Assembly (NCBI GenBank): GCA_937960895.1
Contig: CALCJD010000045.1
Coordinates: 59,219 to 123,218, forward strand
Direction: 5' to 3'
Source: an uncultured Spartobacteria bacterium
Lineage (GTDB): Bacteria; Verrucomicrobiota; Verrucomicrobiia; Chthoniobacterales; Terrimicrobiaceae
Length of the DNA stretch: 64,000 nt
Both the position numbers and the translations under genes were made by a program. Below the pieces are notes generated by a model. The model was not told the DNA's origin, ran no database searches, and was given only the letters and a program-made list of their open reading frames with translations. Positions 35,989 to 44,308 of this stretch are shown piece by piece (positions within the stretch are counted from its first letter, which is position 1; every line of letters begins with the position of its first letter).

Positions 35989-38640
35989 TCAGGTGGTGGG
36001 TGTGGGCGCCAAGCGGTTGAGCGCCTTGCTCAGGGTGGACTCGAAATCCTCAATCACAAAACGGCATTTGCCGTTCCCGTCGAGAAGGCGGAAATCCGTC
36101 ATGGTCATGGTCGGAGCCACGTGCTTGACGATCAGATTCAGGTGAAAAAGCTCGCCCGGTTTCGGTTTCGGCCCGAAGCGCCGCACGCGGCCGAAAACCG
36201 CCGCCAGCCCGTAGATGTCGAACCGGGTCCGCACCCAGAGCAGGCCGGCATGTGTGGAGGCGTCGAGCAGACCCGGATGAAAAATCCAGTCCGCGCCGGC
36301 GGGCAGGTCGGTCACCCAATGGTCGATCGGCGGCGTGCAAAGCGTCGCGCTCACGCCGCGACCGTCCAGTCCGTCGATGGAGCGCAGGAGCCGGAATGTC
36401 GGACCGTGAAAGGCGTGGAATTTGTAGACTTCCTCGGCGGTCCGTTCCGTCGGTTCAAACACCGGCAGGTCGGCCGGCGGATCGATCGGCTCGGGAACCT
36501 CGCGGCGCAACACGAAGGTGCCGCGATAATAGGGCGCACCCGGACCTTCGGCGGCGCGGATGCCCGCCTCGACACGGATCTCGTCCACGGTCATCGACAG
36601 GGTCCGGCCGGAGATGAGAAGCGGCAGATCGGCGTCGCCCTCCATCAGCAACCCGCGGAACAGGCGGCTGTCCGCCACCTCGACCACCTGCCAGTCGGGC
36701 CAGGCCATCTGCACGGTTTCCGCCATGAGCTCCAGCGCACCGACCGCCGGCATCACCGGCGTGCCGTCGATCCGGTGGCAGTTGAGATAGGGTTCCTTCG
36801 AGAGCGAAAGTGTGTGCCGGTATTCCCAGGTGTGTTCGCCGGTTTTGGTCGGAGCCACCCGAACCAGAGGCAGCCTGGGCGGCGGCTTGATGGGGTGGAA
36901 GGTTCCGGCGACCATTTCGACGGGACCGCGCTGCGCGGAACGCATTTCATCGACGAGAAACTGGCGTCCGGCCGGCGGCGGAATGGGCACGATGCCGCGT
37001 TCCCGGAACTGACGGTTGACCTCCGCGGAGGCCATGCCGCTTTCCCACGGACCCCAGTTGATCGCGCTGATCTTGGTGCGGGTCCAATGGTGGTGCATCC
37101 ACCAGGCCAGACGGTTGAGCAGTTCGTTGGCCGAGGCGTAGTCACACTGTCCGCGATTGCCCGTGCGGCCGGCGACCGAGGTGAAAAGCACGACCCATTT
37201 CAGGTCGTCGGGCCGCAGGTGTTTGATCAGCGCAAACGTGCTGTCCGCCTTGGTGTTGAAAACCCGTGTGAACGAGGCGGGATCCTTGTCGACAAGAAGC
37301 TTGTCCTCGATGATGCCCGCGCCGTGCAGGACGGCGTCGATGCGCCCGTGGCGGGCGTAGACGTCCCCGATGAGTTTTCCAAACGCCTCCACGTCGCGCG
37401 CGTCGGCGGCGTGGTATTCGACGGTGACCCCCATCCCGCGGAACAGGGCCAGATTGCGCCGGATCTCGCGGTCGCGCTGCAGGGCGGAAATTTCCTTCTC
37501 GATCAGCGCGGGAGTCACCTTCCGTCCGTCCTTTTTCGCCGTCTCGAGGAGGATTCTCCGCAGGGCGGCCGGATCGTCGACGCCGTGCGTTTCCGGCGAT
37601 TCCCCGGGCGGCTCGGCCGCGCGGCCCACAAGCACAAGGGTCATGCCGGGCAGCAGGACGCCCTTCAAAGTTTCCGCGGTGATGCCGCGCGCCCCTCCCG
37701 TGGCCAGCACCACCCAATCCCGGCGCGCACACCAGCGGGGGGCGGGGTCCCCGGGGGCGTCGGCGGCCACCTGCGCACTGGTATAGATGCGGCGAAGCCC
37801 CTTTTCGTAACCGATCTCGATTTCTCCGTCGCGGTTGACGAGTTCGGCCACGATGATGTCGGCCAGCGCCGCCGGCGCGGGCTCGTCAATGTCGACGGCC
37901 TTGACCGCCGCCTCCGGCCACTCGACGGCCAGTGTCTTGAGCAGGCCCACGGCGGCACCCGCCGTGGGCAGCCCCTTCCAGGGCACCTCGCTGCGGCCGA
38001 ACGAGCCGCCCAGGGCGCTGAAGGAAAGGATCTGTCCGCCCTGCGCGGTGAGGTCCGCGGCGCAGATCTGCAGCAGGTGGAAAAACCCCTTGCACTGCGT
38101 GTCGTTGACCTCGTGCCAGCCGGCCAGATCGGCCGGAAAAGGCAGCGGAGCCAAGCCGGCAAGATGAATGACGGCATGCACCGGGCCGTGTTTTTCCCGC
38201 AGGCCGGCCACACGAAAGGCGAGTTTTTCGCGATCACACAGGGACTCCGCCGGGAGAAAGGCCGCCGTCGCCCCGCGCGCGGACAGGGCGGCGGCCACGG
38301 CCGCCTCCAGGTTCGGATCGGCGCTGACCGTGATCAAATGCAGACCGGACAACCGCGCGTCCGGAGCGACTTGGAGCGGCGCCGGTTTTTCGACCATGAG
38401 AAAACGGCCGATGGGCTCAACCGGCGCGGGAGCCTCCGCGACCGCAGGCTGCGCCATCCGGGCAAGGAATTTCCGGACGACGGCCTGCTGGGATTCCAGG
38501 AAGGCGCGCATTGTCTGTTGATGCGCCAGAAAGGCCGCCAGACGACCGTCGGGCTGCGGAGAATGGTGGGAATGGCCGTCGCTGCTCAATCGTTCCCCGG
38601 AAGATGAATCGGGTTGGAACTTGGGGCGGGACGAGGTCAC
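35989..38640 (-). CDS. ketoreductase-dehydratase protein of the lipid/polyketide synthase
   Basis: 883 residues from GTG 38640, which overlaps the upstream stop (GTGA) and has GGAG upstream. Residues 41-59 hold the recurring helix QQTMRAFLESQQAVVRKFL. A structural (non-binding) Rossmann half (~95-290) precedes the catalytic ketoreductase: TGGARGIT near 314-321, Ser488 in LFTSVAG and Tyr501 in DYASANE. The C-terminal double-hotdog dehydratase has His622 in NCHRIDGTPVMPAVGALE and Asp793 in HPGLLDASTH. Both activities look intact. It would reduce beta-keto to beta-hydroxy and dehydrate to trans-enoyl chains delivered in trans, as it has no ACP. The split KR-DH layout resembles PUFA/heterocyst-glycolipid type synthases. 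Confidence 0.88.
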   Translation of the reverse strand: MTSSRPKFQPDSSSGERLSSDGHSHHSPQPDGRLAAFLAHQQTMRAFLESQQAVVRKFLARMAQPAVAEAPAPVEPIGRFLMVEKPAPLQVAPDARLSGLHLITVSADPNLEAAVAAALSARGATAAFLPAESLCDREKLAFRVAGLREKHGPVHAVIHLAGLAPLPFPADLAGWHEVNDTQCKGFFHLLQICAADLTAQGGQILSFSALGGSFGRSEVPWKGLPTAGAAVGLLKTLAVEWPEAAVKAVDIDEPAPAALADIIVAELVNRDGEIEIGYEKGLRRIYTSAQVAADAPGDPAPRWCARRDWVVLATGGARGITAETLKGVLLPGMTLVLVGRAAEPPGESPETHGVDDPAALRRILLETAKKDGRKVTPALIEKEISALQRDREIRRNLALFRGMGVTVEYHAADARDVEAFGKLIGDVYARHGRIDAVLHGAGIIEDKLLVDKDPASFTRVFNTKADSTFALIKHLRPDDLKWVVLFTSVAGRTGNRGQCDYASANELLNRLAWWMHHHWTRTKISAINWGPWESGMASAEVNRQFRERGIVPIPPPAGRQFLVDEMRSAQRGPVEMVAGTFHPIKPPPRLPLVRVAPTKTGEHTWEYRHTLSLSKEPYLNCHRIDGTPVMPAVGALELMAETVQMAWPDWQVVEVADSRLFRGLLMEGDADLPLLISGRTLSMTVDEIRVEAGIRAAEGPGAPYYRGTFVLRREVPEPIDPPADLPVFEPTERTAEEVYKFHAFHGPTFRLLRSIDGLDGRGVSATLCTPPIDHWVTDLPAGADWIFHPGLLDASTHAGLLWVRTRFDIYGLAAVFGRVRRFGPKPKPGELFHLNLIVKHVAPTMTMTDFRLLDGNGKCRFVIEDFESTLSKALNRLAPTPTT

Positions 38641-41600
38641 GCAGCGGACTCCATCACCGCGTCGATCCATCCCTTGAGCGTGCGGATGCGCGTGAGGTCC
38701 TCACTGTGCTCGGAAAGCCTCGCCACAACCTGTGGAGGCAGTTGGTTTTGAAACGCACCGAAAATTTCCACGCGTTTGATCGAATCGATTCCGAGATCGG
38801 CTTCGACATCCTGTTCCAGGCCGAGCATGTCCGCGGGATAGCCGGTGCGCTCGCTGACCAGATTGACGAGATTGGCGGTGAGACCCTCCCGGCTGAGCGT
38901 TTCGCCGTCGGCGGACGCCGAGGGGGCCGGGGCGGAGGCGGGGGCTTCCGCAGGAGCGTGGACCGCCGCCGCCGGGGCGGGCGCCGAAGCGGCCGGAGGA
39001 ACCGGAGCCGGCACCGGCGCGGGCGCCGTGGGAGCGGCAACCGCAGGAACAGCGGGAATGGCCGGAAGGGTAACCGGGACGGACGGAGCGGTGGCGGACG
39101 CGGCCGATGCGGCTCCTCCGAGGAACTGCTTCATCACTTCCTCCTGCATGCGGAGAAACTGCCGCATCGTCTCCTGGTAGGCGGCATACGCATGCAGGGA
39201 AACGACCTGGGCCTGAGGCGCGACCGGGACGGACGGCTGGACGGATCGATCAGGCGTTTCGGATGATGTGCTCATAGATGGTGAAATCGGTTTTTGCCCG
39301 AGGGCGGGCGGGGAGGAAGCCACGTCGTCAGCCGTGAGTGGAGCGCGTTTCCCGAACGTGCCTTGCGTCTCGCGTAAAGTCCGCACACATCCGCCACTCA
39401 ACCGCCACCCATGGGCGGGCTCTTTCCCTTGGGAGGAGTTTTCGCCCGGTTGGCCGGTGAAGTCAAGTGCCACGCGGTCCGCGAGAAGGGCCGCCGGATC
39501 GAACTCGACACCCTCGACAAACAAGACCGCCAGCGCCTGCAGGAGGCCCTTCAGGCTGCCGCGCGCGGAGTCGAGCGCCACGGTGGTCACGCCCGGACGG
39601 CCCTTGAGGATGTCCGCCGTCAGCGACGACAGGATGGTGCGCGGCCCCACTTCCACAAAGACCCGCGCCCCGGCGTCATACATGGCTTCAATCTGCCGGA
39701 CAAATTCCACCGGACTGAGGAGGTGCCCGGTCAGCTGCCGACGGATGGCTTCGGGGGCCGGTTCGTAGGGTCCGGCGGTGACATTGGAAAAGACCGTGCG
39801 CGCCGGCTGACGCAGCACGGCCTCCGCGATGGCCCGGGCCAGCGGCTCCTGCGCGTCGTTCATGGCGGGCGAATGAAACGCCCCGGACACCGGCAGTTCC
39901 TTGTAGGAAAGGCCCACCCCGTCGAGCTTCCGGAGGACGGCGGCGATGCGGTCCCGGCCGCCGGAAATGACGGTCTGGCGCGGACTGTTGTGGTTGGCCA
40001 CGATCACGCCGGATCCCTCGAGGTGCCGCTGCACGTCCTCGCGCGCGGCAAGAACGGCCGCCATCGCCCCGGGGGCCTTTTCACAGGCCTCGGCCATGGT
40101 GCGTCCGCGGATGAGCGAGAGGCGCAGAAATTCGTCCCGCGAAAGCACTCCGGCGGCATGCAGGGCGGTGTATTCGCCGTAGCTGTGTCCCGCCATCATG
40201 TCGGCGGACAACCCGATGCGTTCGAGAAAATCCAGATACCCGCAGCTGATCACGCCGATGGCCGGCTGGGCCACGCGCGTGTCGGAAAGGGCCTCCACCG
40301 CCTGCTGGCGCGCCTCCGGCGTGAAGGCGCGGGGCGGGTAGAGGTAGTGGCTGAAGCGTTTGGCGAACGCCCCTTCGAAGGCGACATCGGCCGCCTCGAT
40401 GGCGCCGGCCAGTTCGGAAATGTACAGGGCGGTTTCCCTGGCCGCATGCGGGTATTGCGCGCCCTGACCGGGGAAAAGAAACGCCACCTTGCCGGAACGC
40501 GTCGGCGGATTGTCCAGCCGGAGCACGATGTGGGCCGGAAGGCGCAAGGAGCCGGGTTCGCGGATGGCGCGCAGGGCGGTTTCCAGCGCCTTGGTCAGCT
40601 CGGGAACCGATTCCGCCACGACCGCCAAAGCGGCGCCGCCGGCGGGATGGGCGCGGCGGCTGTTGTGGCAGGCGATTTCCCGCAGGGGGGATTTTTCCCA
40701 CTGCGGCAGCTTGCCGAGAAACGCGCCCACTTCCTTCGCCAGGGCGTCCCGGTCGGCGGCCCGCCAGACAAACAACTCGCACGGCCAGACCTCCCCGCCG
40801 CAGGGCGGTTCCTTCAGCCCGCCCTGGTATTCCTCGAGGATGGCATGGGAATTGGTTCCCCCGAAGCCGAACGCGCTGACGGCCGCCCGGCGGGGGTGCG
40901 CCGGATGGGCAAACCAGGGCGCGGCCTCCTCGACGAGGCAGACCGGCGTCTCCGGATTGCGCAGCGGCGCGAGGGGATTTTCCACTCCGGCATGGGCGGG
41001 AAGCACCTTGTGGTAGAGGGCCAGGGCCGCCTTGGCCATGCTGGCCACTCCGGCGGTGCTCTTGGTGTGACCGATGAGGGTTTTCACCGAACCCACGACG
41101 CAGGATTTTTCCTCCGCGGCGTTTTCGCGCAGGAGGGCGGTGAACGACTCGAGTTCGACCCGGTCCCCCACGGCGGTTCCCGTGCCGTGCGCCTCGTAAA
41201 GACCGATGGTGGCGGGGGAAATCCCCGCCTTGGCGTAGGCCCGCCGCATGGCGCGAAGCTGACCTTCGCTGGTGGGGGCGGTCATGCTGGCCCCGCGTCC
41301 GTCGCTGGACGACGCCGTGGCACGGATCACCGCATAAATCCGGTCCCCGTCGCGCTCCGCATCGGCGAGTCGCTTCAACACAAGCACACCCACGCCCTCG
41401 CTGAGAACGATGCCGTCGGCGGATTCGTCAAACGCGCTCGAAACCCCGCGCGGCGAGAGGGCCTGCGTCTTGCTGAAGCAGATGTAGCTGTAGGGCGACT
41501 GCATGGTGTCCACCCCGCCGGCAAAGGCGAGGTCGCACGTCCCGGTTTCCAGTTCGCGCACGGCCTGGTCGATGGCGGCCAGCGAGGAGGCGCAGGCGGC

Positions 41601-44204
41601 GTCGACGATGTAATTCGAACCGCCGAAATCAAACCGGTTCGCCACGCGGCCGGTGACGATGTTGAAAAGCAGTCCCGGAAAGGTTTCACCGGTCCACTCG
41701 GGCAGGCGGTCCATCGCGTCCTTTCCGACCGGACCCAGGATGCGCGGGATCTCGCTGCGGGCGGCAAACTGCTGGCCAAGGTCGGCCAGTCCCCCGCCGA
41801 CGCCGAAAATGACCGAGGCGCGCTCGCGGTTGAAGCCGCCATTTTCGTAACCGGCGTCCACCAGCGCGCGGCGCGTCGCCTCGAGCGCGAGAAGCTGGAG
41901 CGGCTCGATGCTTTTCAGCGAATTGGGCGGAATGCCGAACTCGAGCGGATTGAAGGGGATTTCGTCAAGGAACCCCCCCCATTTCGAATAGATCTTGTCG
42001 GGCGCATTTTTGTCCGGGTCGTAATAAAGACGCCAGTCCCAGCGGTGCGCCGGAATTTCCGTGATCGAATTCGTCTTGCGCAGGATGTTGGTCCAGTACT
42101 CCTCGGTGTTGTGGGCGCCGGGGAGAAGGACGCTGATGCCGATGATGGCGATGTCGGACGGTTTCGGCGGAGCGGCCGGGGTCGCGGGCAGATCCTCCGC
42201 GGCGTCCGCCACGAGGCGTCCCGCACCCTCGGAGACGTCCGCATGCAGATCCCCGATGCGCACCAGTCCGTCGCGCAGACTGGCCGCCTGGCCGATCATG
42301 TACATGCCCTCGCCGTACTGGACCGACTCGGCCACCGGCACCACCTTGTCACCCACACGCTTGAGGCCCTTGGAGGCGACCCGCAGCCGGCCGATGGTGA
42401 GTTCGTCGAGTTCCCTTGTGATGGCCTGCTTTTCGCGGCCGGCCTTCACCAGCTCCCGGCGGGTCCGGTAAAATTCGTCGGCAAACGGCGTGGCCACGCA
42501 GCGGATGGCATGACCCGGTCCGGTCTCCAGATTGATCGTCCGTTTGCAGGAAAGCGCCTCCTGCTGGAACTTGGGGACGATTGCGCCGCAATCGACCGCC
42601 TCGTGCGTGAAGAGGTAGGCGGTGCCCATCAGGACGCCGATCTTCATGCCCTTCGCCGCCAGCGGGGCGGCCAGGGCGCTGATCATGGCCGCGCTGCGTG
42701 CGTCGTGAATGCCCCCGGCAAAAAGCACATGCACCTCGCCGGCCGTCCGGTCGGGCGTCCGCAGCAGACGCCGGATCATCGCCTCCCACAGACAAAAACT
42801 GGTGAGCGGTCCGATGTGCCCGCCGCACTCGCGGCCTTCGAACACAAACCTCCGGCTGCCGCGCTCGAGGAAGAGCTCCAGCAGCTGCGGCGTGGGAACA
42901 TGCAGGTACGTGGCGATGCCCTCCTTTTCCAGCCGCGCGGCCTGTTCCGGCCGGCCGCCGGCAATGAGCGCAAAGGGTGGCCGCACCTCGCGGACGACCT
43001 GGAGCTGTTCCTCGCGAAGTTCCGGAGGGACAAATCCCAGAATGCCCACCCCCCAGGACATGCCGTCCATCAGCGCCTTGCATTCCCGGAGGAGCTTGTC
43101 CACCTGCGGACCGCGCAGCATCGCCAGCGCCAGCATGGGCAGGCCGCCGGCCTTGGCCACGGCATGGGCAAAGGGGGCGGTGTCGCTGACCCGGGTCATG
43201 GGACCCTGCACAATCGGATAACGGGTGCCGTGGGAGCGCGCCATCAGTGAGTCGGGCGCCAGGGGTTCAAGGACCGCGGCGGTGCGCAGGCTCGCCTCCG
43301 CCTCGTTGCGGATGGCGCAAACCAACCGGCCGGTCGTCTGATACGTCCGGGCAAATTCCGCCGCCAGTCCCACGGCCTGGCCCACCGGCCAGGCAAACTC
43401 CGCCGGGGCCCCCCAGCCGAGCACCGAGGAAAGGCGTTCCTTCCAACCGTCCTCCCGCCCGCTCAGTTCGAGCTCGTCCGCCGCCGACCGCAGGGTTTCC
43501 ACGGCGGAAAATCCCGGACGGCTCAACACGCGCACCGCCGTACCCAGACGCTCGCCGAGGACGACGGTTTCGGAACCGTTCAGCGGCTTGAGCGTCGACT
43601 TCCACGAAGGCGGCAGCGGCGATTCCGGCATGAGCCATAGCTGGTCGTCAAGCACCACTCCGGCGGCGCCGGCGGCCAGGCACGCGGCGGCGGAATGCGG
43701 CCCCACCCCACCCTGCACGTGCACCGGAAGACCGGTGCGGGACAAAACCTGCTGGGTCAAAATGAACGCCGACCACTCGCCGATCCGTCCGCCGGCCTCA
43801 TGCCCCTTGGCCACCAGTCCGGCGTATTCGAGACCTTCCGCGGAAAGGCTTTCCAGCCGGGACACCTCCAGGATTTCTCGATACAGTTCCCGGGATTCCG
43901 AAGGAGCCAGCTCCCGGACAAAGGACACGTCGTCCCCCGCCAGCCACAGGACATGATGGCGGGCGCCCAGCATTTCAAGCAATGGCGGGGCCAGTTGGGC
44001 CTGGGCGACGGTCAAACGCAATCCGACCACCGCCTCCGCCGGACTCTGCTCCAAGACCTGCCGAAGGTTGGCCTCGATGCGCGGACGGTCGCCCGGACGG
44101 CAGAATTCGAGGTCCAGAAACACCGTGGCGCCGGCACGTGCGCCGGCCGTGGCAAGACCGGGATGGGACAGATTGGCAGGCGTGAGAATGGAAACCCGGA
44201 ACAT
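38637..44204 (-). CDS. PfaD-like enoyl reductase-ketosynthase-acyltransferase-ACP megasynthase
   Basis: 1855 residues from ATG 44204. Domains in order: two nitronate-monooxygenase-like barrels (~1-300 and ~325-600; the second keeps PIVQGPMTRVSD, GRECGGHIGP and VLFAGGIHDARSA, the first is degenerate); ketosynthase ~684-1125 with Cys871 in VDAACASS, EAHGTG and LIGHTKSTAG; acyltransferase ~1240-1560 with Ser1341 in AGHSYGEY; helix AYQETMRQFLRMQEEVMKQFL ~1675-1695; long Ala/Pro linker; one ACP ~1775-1850 with Ser1808 in LGIDSIKRVE. FMN-dependent PfaD-type enoyl reductase is normally a separate protein in PUFA synthases; fusion to KS-AT-ACP is noteworthy. It is the first synthase gene of the operon and presumably builds the chain iteratively with the KR-DH protein. 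Starter and chain length unknown. Confidence 0.88.
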   Translation of the reverse strand: MFRVSILTPANLSHPGLATAGARAGATVFLDLEFCRPGDRPRIEANLRQVLEQSPAEAVVGLRLTVAQAQLAPPLLEMLGARHHVLWLAGDDVSFVRELAPSESRELYREILEVSRLESLSAEGLEYAGLVAKGHEAGGRIGEWSAFILTQQVLSRTGLPVHVQGGVGPHSAAACLAAGAAGVVLDDQLWLMPESPLPPSWKSTLKPLNGSETVVLGERLGTAVRVLSRPGFSAVETLRSAADELELSGREDGWKERLSSVLGWGAPAEFAWPVGQAVGLAAEFARTYQTTGRLVCAIRNEAEASLRTAAVLEPLAPDSLMARSHGTRYPIVQGPMTRVSDTAPFAHAVAKAGGLPMLALAMLRGPQVDKLLRECKALMDGMSWGVGILGFVPPELREEQLQVVREVRPPFALIAGGRPEQAARLEKEGIATYLHVPTPQLLELFLERGSRRFVFEGRECGGHIGPLTSFCLWEAMIRRLLRTPDRTAGEVHVLFAGGIHDARSAAMISALAAPLAAKGMKIGVLMGTAYLFTHEAVDCGAIVPKFQQEALSCKRTINLETGPGHAIRCVATPFADEFYRTRRELVKAGREKQAITRELDELTIGRLRVASKGLKRVGDKVVPVAESVQYGEGMYMIGQAASLRDGLVRIGDLHADVSEGAGRLVADAAEDLPATPAAPPKPSDIAIIGISVLLPGAHNTEEYWTNILRKTNSITEIPAHRWDWRLYYDPDKNAPDKIYSKWGGFLDEIPFNPLEFGIPPNSLKSIEPLQLLALEATRRALVDAGYENGGFNRERASVIFGVGGGLADLGQQFAARSEIPRILGPVGKDAMDRLPEWTGETFPGLLFNIVTGRVANRFDFGGSNYIVDAACASSLAAIDQAVRELETGTCDLAFAGGVDTMQSPYSYICFSKTQALSPRGVSSAFDESADGIVLSEGVGVLVLKRLADAERDGDRIYAVIRATASSSDGRGASMTAPTSEGQLRAMRRAYAKAGISPATIGLYEAHGTGTAVGDRVELESFTALLRENAAEEKSCVVGSVKTLIGHTKSTAGVASMAKAALALYHKVLPAHAGVENPLAPLRNPETPVCLVEEAAPWFAHPAHPRRAAVSAFGFGGTNSHAILEEYQGGLKEPPCGGEVWPCELFVWRAADRDALAKEVGAFLGKLPQWEKSPLREIACHNSRRAHPAGGAALAVVAESVPELTKALETALRAIREPGSLRLPAHIVLRLDNPPTRSGKVAFLFPGQGAQYPHAARETALYISELAGAIEAADVAFEGAFAKRFSHYLYPPRAFTPEARQQAVEALSDTRVAQPAIGVISCGYLDFLERIGLSADMMAGHSYGEYTALHAAGVLSRDEFLRLSLIRGRTMAEACEKAPGAMAAVLAAREDVQRHLEGSGVIVANHNSPRQTVISGGRDRIAAVLRKLDGVGLSYKELPVSGAFHSPAMNDAQEPLARAIAEAVLRQPARTVFSNVTAGPYEPAPEAIRRQLTGHLLSPVEFVRQIEAMYDAGARVFVEVGPRTILSSLTADILKGRPGVTTVALDSARGSLKGLLQALAVLFVEGVEFDPAALLADRVALDFTGQPGENSSQGKEPAHGWRLSGGCVRTLRETQGTFGKRAPLTADDVASSPPALGQKPISPSMSTSSETPDRSVQPSVPVAPQAQVVSLHAYAAYQETMRQFLRMQEEVMKQFLGGAASAASATAPSVPVTLPAIPAVPAVAAPTAPAPVPAPVPPAASAPAPAAAVHAPAEAPASAPAPSASADGETLSREGLTANLVNLVSERTGYPADMLGLEQDVEADLGIDSIKRVEIFGAFQNQLPPQVVARLSEHSEDLTRIRTLKGWIDAVMESAA

Positions 44205-44308
44205 GGATGGTCGCAAAGCCTAAACCAGTTCTGCACCGGGGGCGAGCGGGGAGCAATGAAACTTTTTGCCGCCCGACCCGGCCCGAACTGCCGGAAAAAG
44301 AACGCCTT

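Noticed and set aside
32870..36145. 1091-codon open frame on the plus strand across the KS-AT gene
   Set aside because: Antisense to a protein with intact KS and AT motifs; composition is Gly/Arg/His-rich as expected of a shadow frame in GC-rich DNA.
39411..43250. 1279-codon plus-strand frame across the megasynthase
   Set aside because: Lies fully antisense to the NMO-KS-AT-ACP gene and shows no domain pattern.
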